Of a stretch of DNA of 41,339 nucleotides, positions 17,380 through 26,112 are shown in pieces. The position numbers and the translations under genes are program-made. This DNA comes from CAYJFG01 sp964369405 (GTDB lineage: Bacteria > Bacillota > Clostridia > Oscillospirales > Acutalibacteraceae), in assembly GCA_964369405.1 (NCBI GenBank), contig CAYJGB010000015.1:1-41339 (forward strand), given 5' to 3'. The notes beneath the pieces were generated by a model that saw nothing but the letters and a program-made list of their open reading frames with translations, was not told the origin of the DNA and did no database searches. The stretch's first letter is position 1, and each line of letters opens with the position of its first letter.

Positions 17380-19326
17380 ATGAAAAAGTTTATATCAATT
17401 AGTTTAGCAATGTTATTGTGCTTTTCTACAATGTTAGTTTTCACATCTTGCGATGATGAAGGAACACCGGCGTCTAACCAAAGTTGGGCGATTTATTGGT
17501 ATTTATGTGGTAGCGATTTAGAAACAGATGGAGCCGCTGCTACTAATGATTTAGCAGAGATGATGGAAGTAGAATTGCCAGAAAATGTAAAGGTTATAAT
17601 ACAAACTGGTGGCGCTAACGAATGGCAAAACGAAACAATAAGCGCAGATAAATCTCAACGTTATGTGTACGACAGCGACGGATTAAGCCTTATTGAAGAA
17701 GATGAAATTGTAAATATGGGTGAGCAAAAAACGTTAGAAGACTTTTTAACTTTTGCAAAAGAAAATTACCCAGCAGATAACACAATGGTTAATTTCTGGA
17801 ACCATGGAGGTGGCTCAGTTACAGGAGCAGCGTTTGATGAACAATTTGAAAACGACTCACTAACGCTAACAGAACTTAGAGATGCATTTACAAATGTTTA
17901 CGAACCAAACAGCGAAGACCAACCTATAGATATAATCGGATTTGATACTTGCTTGATGGCAACGCTTGACACAGCAAATATATTTACAGATATTGGTAAA
18001 TATTTAGTAGCATCTGAGGAGTTAGAGCCTGGTAATGGTTGGTACTACTCAGGATTTTTAGGAGATTTAGCAAAAGACCCTACTATGAGTCCACTAGATT
18101 TATCAAAATCTATATGTGACACTTTTGTAGAGGGTTGTGAAGCAGTAGATACAGCATCTGATATAACATTATCTGTTACAAATCTATCTAAAGTTCAAGA
18201 CGTTGTAACGGCTTACAATAATTTTGGTACAGAGGCTTTAGTTGCAGCTGTACAAGACCCATCTTTCTTTGCTCACTTTTCACAAGTAGCACATGCATCA
18301 GAAAATTATGGTGGCAATACTCGTGAGCAAGGTTATACAAATATGGTTGATATGGGACATTTAGCTAGTAAATCAGCGGATATTCTACCAGATACTTCTC
18401 AAGCATTAATTAGCTCAATCGAGAGCGCTGTAGAATATAAAGTTAACGGAGTATATCGTCCAGATTCTATGGGGTTGTCTTGTTACTATTCTTACAATGG
18501 CGATGTTGATGACTTTAACGGATTTGCTCAAGTGTCAGCCTCAGAAGCGTTTAATTACTTGTACTCTTATGAGCTTACAGGCGAACTGCCAGAGGGTGCA
18601 GATGAGTATTTATCAGAATATATTGAGTATGAAACTCTACCAGAGATAGTAACATTAGAGTCTAAAAAGTGGGACGGTAAAGAGCTTACTTTAGACGATG
18701 ATGGTTATGTGAGTCTTGACTTAGGAAAAGATGCATATGACATACTAACAACAGTAAACTTTGAGTTATATTATATGTCACAAGAAGATGACCTTATGCT
18801 GATGTTGGGAACAGATAATGATATAGAAGCAGACTGGGATAACGGTGTGTTTACAGACAACTTTAGAGGAGTATGGGGAAGTTTAAACGGTAACATATGC
18901 TATATGGAGTTAGCATATGAGGGTGAGACATATAACCAATACACAGTGCCAATAATGCTAAATGATGAAGAATATAATTTAGTAGTAATATATGATTACG
19001 AAATAGAAGATTATTATATAGCAGGGGCTAGAAAGCCAATTGATGAAAGTGGTGCAGCAGATAAAAACTTAATCTCATTACAAAATGGAGATAAAGTGCA
19101 AATAATTCATTATGCATCATCTATAAGTGGAGAAGAGGAAGAATTAACTCCATTTATAACAGAAACAGTAACAGTAGATGAAGATTTGCAGTTTAATGAA
19201 TCACCACTATTTGACGGCGAATATGTAATGATGTTTTCAATGTATGATACACAAGGAAATGTAGCATATTCACAACCAGTTACATTCGAAATGGAAGACG
19301 GAGAAATTTACACAAGTATTGAGTAA
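17380..19326 (+). CDS. Clostripain-family (C11) cysteine peptidase lipoprotein
   Basis: A 648-residue predicted lipoprotein. The signal peptide ends VFTSC, with C24 as the lipidated residue, so the enzyme should sit on the outer face of the membrane. The catalytic dyad is visible as H142 in FWNHGGG and C191 in IGFDTCLMAT. WYLCGSDLETDGAAAT near residue 40 is the conserved first strand of the family. The C-terminal 250 residues are acidic and beta-rich without a domain I recognise. C11 peptidases cut after Arg or Lys, some after self-processing. Many gut Clostridia carry such surface peptidases; the target here is unknown. The ribosome site is GGAGGG. Confidence 0.9.
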   Translation: MKKFISISLAMLLCFSTMLVFTSCDDEGTPASNQSWAIYWYLCGSDLETDGAAATNDLAEMMEVELPENVKVIIQTGGANEWQNETISADKSQRYVYDSDGLSLIEEDEIVNMGEQKTLEDFLTFAKENYPADNTMVNFWNHGGGSVTGAAFDEQFENDSLTLTELRDAFTNVYEPNSEDQPIDIIGFDTCLMATLDTANIFTDIGKYLVASEELEPGNGWYYSGFLGDLAKDPTMSPLDLSKSICDTFVEGCEAVDTASDITLSVTNLSKVQDVVTAYNNFGTEALVAAVQDPSFFAHFSQVAHASENYGGNTREQGYTNMVDMGHLASKSADILPDTSQALISSIESAVEYKVNGVYRPDSMGLSCYYSYNGDVDDFNGFAQVSASEAFNYLYSYELTGELPEGADEYLSEYIEYETLPEIVTLESKKWDGKELTLDDDGYVSLDLGKDAYDILTTVNFELYYMSQEDDLMLMLGTDNDIEADWDNGVFTDNFRGVWGSLNGNICYMELAYEGETYNQYTVPIMLNDEEYNLVVIYDYEIEDYYIAGARKPIDESGAADKNLISLQNGDKVQIIHYASSISGEEEELTPFITETVTVDEDLQFNESPLFDGEYVMMFSMYDTQGNVAYSQPVTFEMEDGEIYTSIE

Positions 19327-19367
19327 TATAAATTAAGATGTTATAACAGATAAATTGACAAATTATA

Positions 19368-19398
19368 TAATGGGAGGATTAAAGATATCCTCCCATTA
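19368..19398 (+). terminator. Hairpin after the clostripain-family gene
   Basis: A perfect 12-bp stem, TAATGGGAGGAT at 19368-19379 with 19387-19398, and a 7-base loop. The following CTGTTTATC is only weakly T-rich, so termination may be partial. AGATAAA and TTTATCT flank it and could extend the stem with mismatches. Confidence 0.55.
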
Positions 19399-19445
19399 CT
19401 GTTTATCTATTTGAACAAATAAATAATATGAATGTGAGGTTTATT

Positions 19446-20696
19446 ATGAAGAACAAAATTTTTATTAAAAGTATTTTATCATTAACATTAGTATCAGCTA
19501 TGTTAATATGTAGTGCTTGTAGTTCAAATAATTCAAACAACTCTGATGCTACTACAACTACTACAGAAGCACCGACTAATCCACCAACTACTGCGCCACC
19601 TACTAATGAAGATATAGCATTAGATATTGTTAACTCTATGTCTTTAGATGAGAAAATTGGTCAAGTGCTAGTTGCAGGATTTTCAGGGCTTGAAGCAGGA
19701 GAAGAACTAGAAACGCTTATCAAAGAAGACCATGTAGGTAGTGTTATACTATTTGGAGATAACACAGATAACGCAACACAACTTACACAGCTAACAAATG
19801 ATATTAACACATTGTCACAGGGAAGTAAAATACCTACACTTATTTCAATGGACGAAGAAGGTGGTAATGTATCTAGAATGCCTGACGAAGTAGAAGTTAT
19901 GCCTGAAGCATATACTATTGCACAAAAAAATGATTTAGATTTAACTTATAGAAGTGGATTGCAAATTGCAAATCAACTATCTTCATTTGGTGTAGATACA
20001 GGATTTTCTCCAGATTTAGACATATGGTCTAACCCAGAAAACACTGTAATAAGCACTAGAGCATATGGTACAACAGCAGATGAAGTTGTAAGTAATACAA
20101 CACAAATAATAAAAGCGTATGAAGAATCTAATATAATAGCAGTAGGAAAACATTTTCCAGGACATGGCGATACAATAACTGACTCACATTATGGTCTGCC
20201 AGTTATAGATAAAAGCTTAGAAGAGTTAGAAGAAAGTGAACTTTTACCGTTTAAGTCTGCTATAGAAAATGGAATACCATCTATTATGGTAGGACATTTA
20301 TTAATTACACAACTAGATGATGACTATCCAGCAAGTTTATCAAGTACGATTGTTACAGGATTACTTAGACAAAATATGGGTTTTAATGGAGTAGTAGCAA
20401 CTGATGACTTAACAATGGAAGCATTAACAGACACATATACTATGGACCAAATAGCAGTGCTTGCACTAAACGCAGGTTGTGATATGTTGTTAGTTTGTCA
20501 TGAGTATGACAATGTAACATTAGCAAAAGAGGGAATAGAAACAGCGTTAGATGATGGCACGCTATCTATGCAAAGGTTAGAAGAGGCAGTTTATAGAATA
20601 GTGAAGATGAAACTTGATTACGAGCTAGACAATAGCACTATAGAAGTGCCAGATGTAGATGAATTAAACGAAGTTACAGAGCAGTTTTATTATTGA
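19446..20696 (+). CDS. Glycoside hydrolase family 3 lipoprotein (NagZ-like)
   Basis: A 416-residue predicted lipoprotein. The signal peptide ends with the lipobox before C25, followed by a Ser/Asn/Thr/Pro-rich linker (to about residue 54) that would hold the enzyme away from the membrane. The GH3 barrel contains MDEEGGNVSR, KHFPGHGDTITDSH (235-248) and ATDDLTM, with the presumed nucleophile Asp at about 320. The His/Asp of GHGDTxxDSH is the hallmark of beta-N-acetylglucosaminidases of the NagZ type, which use a phosphate or His-Asp dyad. A role in trimming peptidoglycan or glycans at the surface is inferred. ATG 19446 is preferred because GTGAGG lies 5 bases upstream. Confidence 0.9.
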   Translation: MKNKIFIKSILSLTLVSAMLICSACSSNNSNNSDATTTTTEAPTNPPTTAPPTNEDIALDIVNSMSLDEKIGQVLVAGFSGLEAGEELETLIKEDHVGSVILFGDNTDNATQLTQLTNDINTLSQGSKIPTLISMDEEGGNVSRMPDEVEVMPEAYTIAQKNDLDLTYRSGLQIANQLSSFGVDTGFSPDLDIWSNPENTVISTRAYGTTADEVVSNTTQIIKAYEESNIIAVGKHFPGHGDTITDSHYGLPVIDKSLEELEESELLPFKSAIENGIPSIMVGHLLITQLDDDYPASLSSTIVTGLLRQNMGFNGVVATDDLTMEALTDTYTMDQIAVLALNAGCDMLLVCHEYDNVTLAKEGIETALDDGTLSMQRLEEAVYRIVKMKLDYELDNSTIEVPDVDELNEVTEQFYY

Positions 20697-20719
20697 TATT
20701 TAATAACGATATTAAAGTA

Positions 20720-20768
20720 AAAACCAGTATGGGGAATGTTAAATCATTATCCATACTGGTTTTGTTTA
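20720..20768 (+). terminator. Intrinsic terminator after the GH3 gene
   Basis: AAAACCAGTATGG (20720-20732) pairs with 20751-20763 over an 18-base loop. The arm ends in TTTT and GTTT follows. Confidence 0.75.
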
Positions 20769-20778
20769 AGTGTAAAAC

Positions 20779-20807
20779 AACGTGGCTGTTATTTTAACAG
20801 CCACGTT
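20779..20807 (-). terminator. Terminator of the D,D-carboxypeptidase gene
   Basis: A perfect 12-bp stem, AACGTGGCTGTT (20779-20790) with 20796-20807, and a 5-base loop. On the minus strand it is followed by GTTTTAC. It faces the GH3 terminator, so the two convergent genes each have one. Confidence 0.7.
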
Positions 20808-20852
20808 AAATAATTAAATTTAGGTATTGTCGTATTAATATATAATTACAAA

Positions 20853-22184
20853 TTACTTTTTATATCTTGTAGTGCTTTTTTTCTCACCCTTTTTAACTCT
20901 AAACACAAACACTAAATATACTAAAAATAATACTAGAATTATTCCAGATATCCACAAGAACCAAGGTGATGTTAATATGTTTTGAATTATTTGCATTGAG
21001 TATGAAAATTCATCTCTATTAACTGTTTCTATTGCTACTAAATTTATTTTTTCTAACTCTTGGTCTTTATAATATATTGTTGCAGTTCCTATTACCTCAC
21101 CTTTTTGTACTGGTGCATCTAAAGTTTCTTGTGCATCTGGAACTATCTTTATATCATCTGAATTCATATCTATTGGCAAAACTTCGTAACTTGAGTACTC
21201 TGGAACTAAGAACACACTGTCTTTTTGTCCGTAATTCAAAGTAACTTCTGTTATTGGTTCGTCTTCTCCGGCTATTTGATTGAGTTGTAAATTGTTAAAC
21301 GCCCACTCGTACAGACTTTTTGTATCTTGCATAGCTCCGTTTGTTGTCCAGTTACCCTCGCTGTCGTACACTGGTGCGTTCATTGTTACACATATGTATG
21401 CTGTTCCGTCTTTTACTGCTGTTGTTGCTATGCAAAATCCTGCTTCGTCTGTTGTTCCTGTTTTTATGCCTTGTGTATACTCATAATAGTATTCAGAGTT
21501 TTCTAATAGCATTTGATTAGATGGTGATATTGTTGGTGGGTCATCTATTTGTGCTGATGTCACTTCAAACGATGTTGTATTGCATATCTCCATAAACAAA
21601 GGTAGTGAAATTGCATATTTTGTCATCTTATAAACATCTTCTGCTGTAGTATATTGGTCTTTGTCGTGCAGTCCATGTGGGTTTGTAAAATGTGTGTTTT
21701 CTAAACCTAATTCTTCAGCTTTCTTGTTCATTAAATCTACAAATGCGCTTATATCACCATTACCTATATAGTCTGCTAATACTAATGATGCATCATTTCC
21801 AGATGGAACCATCATACAATAGGCTAAATCTAAAACAGATAATTCCTCACCTACATAATATTCAAGACCAGAAAGTGAACTCCCTGTTCCAAGTAGTTGG
21901 TCTAGTATATCTTGCTTGATTGGTACTTTAGTAGTTTCAAAATCCTCTACTTCTTCTTGAACGACTATGTATGTCATAATTTTTGTAAGTGAAGCAGGAT
22001 ATGCTTTTTCTTGAGCGTTCTTAGTATATACAGGTGTTTCTGAATCTAAATTTGCTAAATAAACAAACTCACTTTTAGGGTTAAAGCCGACATCGTCAAC
22101 TAAAACAGCAGAAACACTTGTGCTACTAAACACAAGTAAAGTAATTAATAAAGCGATAGTGATTAAACTAATTTTTTTTCTCAT
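20853..22184 (-). CDS. D-alanyl-D-alanine carboxypeptidase (peptidase S11)
   Basis: A 443-residue low-molecular-weight penicillin-binding protein that removes the terminal D-Ala of peptidoglycan stem peptides. A signal peptide (about 1-26) precedes the catalytic domain. The three active-site motifs are S65-x2-K68 in ASLTK, S128-G-N130, and K241-T-G243. After a beta-rich C-terminal domain comes a hydrophobic segment at about 405-430 and a basic tail (KKGEKKSTTRYKK), which would anchor it by its C-terminus. It is similar to DacA/DacF/DacB; DacF- and DacB-type enzymes act in sporulation, but I cannot assign it to one. AAGGAGC precedes the ATG by 9 bases. Confidence 0.92.
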   Translation of the reverse strand: MRKKISLITIALLITLLVFSSTSVSAVLVDDVGFNPKSEFVYLANLDSETPVYTKNAQEKAYPASLTKIMTYIVVQEEVEDFETTKVPIKQDILDQLLGTGSSLSGLEYYVGEELSVLDLAYCMMVPSGNDASLVLADYIGNGDISAFVDLMNKKAEELGLENTHFTNPHGLHDKDQYTTAEDVYKMTKYAISLPLFMEICNTTSFEVTSAQIDDPPTISPSNQMLLENSEYYYEYTQGIKTGTTDEAGFCIATTAVKDGTAYICVTMNAPVYDSEGNWTTNGAMQDTKSLYEWAFNNLQLNQIAGEDEPITEVTLNYGQKDSVFLVPEYSSYEVLPIDMNSDDIKIVPDAQETLDAPVQKGEVIGTATIYYKDQELEKINLVAIETVNRDEFSYSMQIIQNILTSPWFLWISGIILVLFLVYLVFVFRVKKGEKKSTTRYKK

Positions 22185-22237
22185 TGAGTAATGCTCCTTT
22201 ATGTAAAAAATATTTTATATGCATTTATATATTATAT

Positions 22238-22266
22238 ATAATACAATAAAATTGGAATTAATACAA
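22238..22266 (-). promoter_or_regulatory. Possible sigma-A promoter of the carboxypeptidase gene
   Basis: On the minus strand TTGTAT (22266-22261) and TATTAT (22243-22238) are 17 bp apart. The surrounding DNA is very AT-rich, which raises the chance of an accidental match. Confidence 0.4.
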
Positions 22267-22457
22267 TATATATTATAAAAAATTAAGTTGAGTTATACTT
22301 ATATAAAATTATTAAAAGATAAAAAAAGTAAAAATTTTATACTTTTTTTATTAAAATTACAGATACTCATAATAGTTTTGTTTATATTAATTAAAAAATA
22401 GAACTTTTATCAAGTTAATATGTTAAAGTTTCATCAATATGTAGAAATACTCTTGAT
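22267..22457. other. AT-rich gap between divergent dac and pst genes
   Basis: No gene, tRNA or clear hairpin is seen. An A/T run near 22319-22350 may bend DNA. The two divergent promoters and the possible Pho boxes lie on either side of it. Confidence 0.5.
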
Positions 22458-22512
22458 TTTACCTAGATTTCACAAAACTATGTATTTCAATTTTACATTC
22501 GTGTAATATAAT
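22458..22512 (+). promoter_or_regulatory. pst promoter with candidate Pho-box array
   Basis: TATAAT at 22507-22512 is a perfect -10 box. No good -35 is present. Instead, T-rich hexamers repeat at about one helical turn: TTTACC (22458), TTCACA (22469), ATGTAT (22480) and TTTACA (22492), with steps of 11, 11 and 12 bp. PhoP of Firmicutes binds TTAACA-like hexamers spaced 11 bp apart next to a poor -35, so this would fit phosphate-starvation activation of pstS. The third hexamer is a poor match. No phoP/phoR genes are in the window. Confidence 0.45.
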
Positions 22513-22580
22513 CTCAATTGTACTTAGTTCGTACAATATTAATTTGAAAATAAATTTTAAAAAACGAGGAGAACATTTTT

Positions 22581-23471
22581 ATGAAAAAGATTATTTCTTT
22601 AGCGGTAGTTGCTTTACTAGCATGCTCAACTTTTGTAGGCTGTACAACAGACAATGGCTCAACTGATGCAGAGGGTTCATTTGACACAAGCCAATCAATA
22701 ACAGTAATTTCAAGAGAAGAAGGTTCTGGTACAAGAGGTGCTTTCGTAGAAATCACTGGTGTATTAACAGAAGACGCTGATGGCAACGAAGTAGATAACA
22801 CATCAAAAGGTGCTATAACAACAAACAGCACAAACGGTGTTATGACTCAAGTAGCAGGTGATGAAACAGCAATAGGTTACATCTCATTAGGTTCTTTAAA
22901 CGACACAGTAAAAGCTGTTAAAGTTGGTGGCGTAGAAGCTACTGCTGAAAACGTAGCTAACGAAACTTACAAAGTTGCTAGACCATTTAACATTGCAGTT
23001 AAAAAAGATACAGAATTATCTGACGCTGCTCAAGACGTTATGAACTATATTTTGAGTGAAGAAGGACAAAAAATAGTTTCAGCAGAAGGATACATAGAAG
23101 TAGATAACAATGGTGCTTTCGAAAGCAATAACTCAGAGGGCACAGTATCTATAGGTGGTTCAACATCAGTAGCACCTGTAATGGAAAAAATAAAAGAAGC
23201 ATACGAAGCAATCAATCCAAACGTAACAATCGAAATTCAAGCTACAGGTTCTTCAGCAGGTATGACAGCTGCTATTGATGGTACAGTTGATATCGGTATG
23301 GCTTCAAGAGAATTAAAAGATACAGAGTTAGAATCACTTGAAAACACAGTAATGGCTCAAGATGGTATTGCAGTAATCGTAAACAGCAACAACAGTACAG
23401 AAGATTTAACAATTGAACAAATTGCTAGTATCTTCACAGGTGAAACAGCTACATGGGCTGACATTAAATAA
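22581..23471 (+). CDS. pstS: Phosphate ABC transporter substrate-binding lipoprotein, circularly permuted PstS
   Basis: A 296-residue predicted lipoprotein (signal peptide to about 20, lipidation at C21) that binds phosphate outside the cell for the PstCAB importer. Every expected motif is present but in swapped order. The phosphate loop ISREEGSGTRGAF, normally in the second half, is at 43-55. AIGYISLGSLND (97-108), ARPFNIA (133-139) and GYIEV (170-174), normally near the C-terminus, follow. Only then come GGSTSVAPVMEKI (192-204), TGSSAGMTAAIDG and DIGMASRELKD, normally the start of the mature protein. The protein ends at IFTGETATWADIK, which in ordinary PstS runs straight into the ISREEGSGTRG segment. 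The length matches one domain pair, so it is a permutation, not a duplication. The operon confirms the role. Confidence 0.92.
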   Translation: MKKIISLAVVALLACSTFVGCTTDNGSTDAEGSFDTSQSITVISREEGSGTRGAFVEITGVLTEDADGNEVDNTSKGAITTNSTNGVMTQVAGDETAIGYISLGSLNDTVKAVKVGGVEATAENVANETYKVARPFNIAVKKDTELSDAAQDVMNYILSEEGQKIVSAEGYIEVDNNGAFESNNSEGTVSIGGSTSVAPVMEKIKEAYEAINPNVTIEIQATGSSAGMTAAIDGTVDIGMASRELKDTELESLENTVMAQDGIAVIVNSNNSTEDLTIEQIASIFTGETATWADIK

Positions 23472-23498
23472 GTTATAGATTAAGATTATAGTTTCAAA

Positions 23499-23542
23499 TA
23501 TGTAGGTAAACATAGGGTTTGCCTACATATTATTGTTTTTTT
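23499..23542 (+). terminator. Attenuator-like hairpin between pstS and pstC
   Basis: A 13-bp stem with one U-G pair (23499-23511 with 23517-23529) and a 5-base loop is followed, after TTATTG, by seven T. It would let part of the transcripts stop after pstS and so give more binding protein than permease, a common arrangement in binding-protein transporters. Confidence 0.6.
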
Positions 23543-23592
23543 AAAACTTGAAATTATGTGATAAAAAATTAAATTAGGGTAGAGTGAGATTG

Positions 23593-24450
23593 ATGAAAAT
23601 TGTAGAAAAACTTATGAAGTGCGTGTTCTTTCTATGCACACTGACTTCTGTAGTAGCTGTTTTATTAATTTGTATATTTTTATTCCAAAGTGGTATTCCA
23701 GCTATGAACGAAATAGGTTTATTTAACTTTTTAGGTGGACAAGATTGGGCACCATCTAATGTGCCACCAAGTTATGGTATTTTTCCTATGATTATTGGTA
23801 GTATATATGTTACGTTAGGGGCTATAATTGTGGGTGTGCCAACAGGTTTATTAACAGCTGTTTTCTTAGCGTGGTATTGTCCAGCGTGGTTATATAAATT
23901 TATTAAACCAGCTATAGACCTTTTAGCAGGTATTCCTTCTATAGTTTATGGTTTCTTTGGTTTAGTTGTTTTAGTTCCTTTTGTTAGAGAAAATTTTGAA
24001 GGTACTGGTAGTAGTATTTTTACAGCGTCTATAATACTAGGGATTATGATTCTCCCTACTATTATCGGTGTGTCAGAAACTGCTATTCGTGCCGTTCCTA
24101 GAAATTACTACGAGGGTTCTTTGGCTTTAGGTGCTAATAAAGAAAGAAGTATCTTTTTATGTGTTTTACCTGCTGCGAAATCAGGTATTACAGCAAGCAT
24201 TGTTTTAGGTATTGGTAGAGCTATTGGTGAAACTATGGCAGTTGTTTTGATTTGTGGTAATCAAGCGTGGATTCCAGATAGCATATTCAAAGGTGTTAGA
24301 ACAATGACAGCTAATATTGTTTTAGAGATGGGTTATGCAACTGGATTACATAGAGATGCTTTAATTGCAACGGGTGTTGTTTTATTTATCTTTATTTTGA
24401 TAATAAACCTAACTTTTGCATTCTTTAAAAGGAGGGCTGAAAAGAAATGA
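23593..24450 (+). CDS. pstC: Phosphate ABC transporter permease PstC
   Basis: A 285-residue inner membrane subunit with about six hydrophobic segments. The N-terminal helix is followed by a periplasmic loop, SNVPPSYGIFPMIIGSIYVT, seen in part as PPSYGIFPMI, typical of PstC. DLLAGIPSIVYGFFG and the cytoplasmic EGSLALGANKERSIFLCVLPAAKSGI region (EGSLALGA with the following GI) form the EAA loop that touches PstB. ATG 23593 is chosen; GTG 23584 and TTG 23590 lie in its ribosome site. Its stop overlaps the pstA start (ATGA). Confidence 0.93.
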   Translation: MKIVEKLMKCVFFLCTLTSVVAVLLICIFLFQSGIPAMNEIGLFNFLGGQDWAPSNVPPSYGIFPMIIGSIYVTLGAIIVGVPTGLLTAVFLAWYCPAWLYKFIKPAIDLLAGIPSIVYGFFGLVVLVPFVRENFEGTGSSIFTASIILGIMILPTIIGVSETAIRAVPRNYYEGSLALGANKERSIFLCVLPAAKSGITASIVLGIGRAIGETMAVVLICGNQAWIPDSIFKGVRTMTANIVLEMGYATGLHRDALIATGVVLFIFILIINLTFAFFKRRAEKK

Positions 24451-25343
24451 TAAATAAAAAAGAAACAGCTATGAAAATAGATGCTATCAATAAGCAGTCC
24501 TTTAAAATGAAGCTTCAACAATATAAAAATAAACCATTTTCACTTGTTTTATTGCTTTTAGTATTTGGTGGTACTATAATAACTGTAGGTGCATTATTTT
24601 TCTTAATAGGCTATATATTAGTTATGGGTATTCCTAATATTACACCAGACTTGTTTTCATGGGAATATACTACTGAAAATGTGTCTGTAGTACCGTCTAT
24701 CATCAACACACTTGTAATCACTTTGGTATCATTATTAATTGCTGCTCCTATTGGTATTTGTTCATCAATTTACTTAGTTGAGTATGCTAATAGAGGTAAT
24801 AAAATTGTATCAGTTATTAGAATGGCTACAGAAACATTATCAGGTATACCATCTATCGTATACGGGCTGTTTGGTATGTTGTTCTTTGTTACTACTCTAG
24901 GTTGGGGATACTCTTTAATTGCTGGTATTTTTACAATTACTATTATGATATTACCACTAATAATTAGAACTACTGAAGAGGCACTTAAGACTGTTCCAGA
25001 CTCTTATAGAGAAGGTAGCTTTGGTTTAGGTGCAGGAAAACTTAGAACAGTGTTTTTGATAGTTTTACCTAGTGCTATACCTGGAATATTGGCAGGTGTA
25101 ATATTATCAATCGGTAGAATTGTTGGTGAAACTGCTGCTTTAATGTACACAGCCGGAACTGTTACAGATATGCCAGAGGATTTATTAAGTTCTGGTAGAA
25201 CACTTGCAGTACATATGTATCAACTATCTACAGAGGGTTTACACGTAGAGCAATCTTATGCTACAGCTGTAATACTTTTATTAATGGTAGTAGTAATAAA
25301 TGCACTATCAGCATTAGTTGCTAAGAAACTTACTAAAAGGTAA
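24447..25343 (+). CDS. pstA: Phosphate ABC transporter permease PstA
   Basis: A 298-residue membrane subunit, partner of PstC. After about 35 polar residues come about six hydrophobic segments. ETLSGIPSIVYGLFGMLFFV and YREGSFGLGAGKLRTVFLIVLPSA, seen as SGIPSIVYGLFG and EGSFGLGAGKLRT, mirror the equivalent PstC motifs and include the EAA loop. The start codon overlaps the pstC stop by four bases, which suggests translational coupling; GGAGGG is 10 bases upstream. A second ATG nine codons in is possible but has no better ribosome site. Confidence 0.93.
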   Translation: MINKKETAMKIDAINKQSFKMKLQQYKNKPFSLVLLLLVFGGTIITVGALFFLIGYILVMGIPNITPDLFSWEYTTENVSVVPSIINTLVITLVSLLIAAPIGICSSIYLVEYANRGNKIVSVIRMATETLSGIPSIVYGLFGMLFFVTTLGWGYSLIAGIFTITIMILPLIIRTTEEALKTVPDSYREGSFGLGAGKLRTVFLIVLPSAIPGILAGVILSIGRIVGETAALMYTAGTVTDMPEDLLSSGRTLAVHMYQLSTEGLHVEQSYATAVILLLMVVVINALSALVAKKLTKR

Positions 25344-25362
25344 TTGAGAGGATAAAATTAAA

Positions 25363-26112
25363 ATGGATAAATTTACAATTAATAACTTAGACTTATACTA
25401 CAATAAATTTCAAGCGTTAAAAGGCATTAACTTAAATATAGCACCAAACGAAATAACAGCATTTATAGGACCATCAGGGTGTGGTAAATCAACATTATTA
25501 AAGTCTTTAAACAGAATGAACGACCTAGTAGAAGGTTGTGCAATTAAGGGCGAGGTTTTACTTGATGGTGAAAGCATATACGGAAATATGGATATAAACT
25601 TGCTTAGAAAAAAAGTAGGAATGGTTTTCCAAAAGCCAAACCCGTTTCCGATGAGTGTGTATGATAATGTAGCGTTTGGACCTAGAACACATGGAATAAG
25701 AAACAGAAAAGCATTAGATGAGATAGTAGAAAAATCTTTAAAAGATGCAGCGATATGGGACGAACTAAAAGACAGGCTTAAAAAGAGTGCGTTAGGATTA
25801 TCTGGAGGACAGCAACAACGTTTATGCATAGCAAGAGCGTTAGCAGTAGAGCCAGAGGTGTTGTTAATGGACGAACCAACAAGTGCATTAGACCCAATAT
25901 CAACAGGAAAAATAGAAGAATTATCTTTAGAGCTTAAAGAAAAGTATACAATCATTATAGTAACACACAATATGCAACAAGCATTAAGAATATCAGATAA
26001 AACAGCATTTTTCTTGCTAGGTGATATGGTAGAATTTGGAACAACAGAGCAAATGTTTACAGCACCAAAAGAGAAAAAGACAGAAGAGTATATAACAGGG
26101 AGATTTGGATAA
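25363..26112 (+). CDS. pstB: Phosphate ABC transporter ATP-binding protein PstB
   Basis: A 249-residue ATPase that powers phosphate import. Walker A is GPSGCGKST (36-44), the Q-loop lies in MVFQKPNPFPMSVYDN, the signature is LSGGQQQR (146-153), Walker B is LLMDEP (167-172), and VTHNMQQ is the H-loop. The wording KPNPFPMSVYDNVAFGPR is specific to PstB among importers. GAGAGGA lies 9 bases before the ATG. Its stop codon shares a base with the phoU start. Confidence 0.96.
   Translation: MDKFTINNLDLYYNKFQALKGINLNIAPNEITAFIGPSGCGKSTLLKSLNRMNDLVEGCAIKGEVLLDGESIYGNMDINLLRKKVGMVFQKPNPFPMSVYDNVAFGPRTHGIRNRKALDEIVEKSLKDAAIWDELKDRLKKSALGLSGGQQQRLCIARALAVEPEVLLMDEPTSALDPISTGKIEELSLELKEKYTIIIVTHNMQQALRISDKTAFFLLGDMVEFGTTEQMFTAPKEKKTEEYITGRFG

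Noticed and set aside
22581..23471. PstS as a frameshifted or tandem-duplicated gene
   Set aside because: There is one continuous frame, one signal peptide, and each PstS motif occurs once, so rotation explains it better than duplication or truncation.
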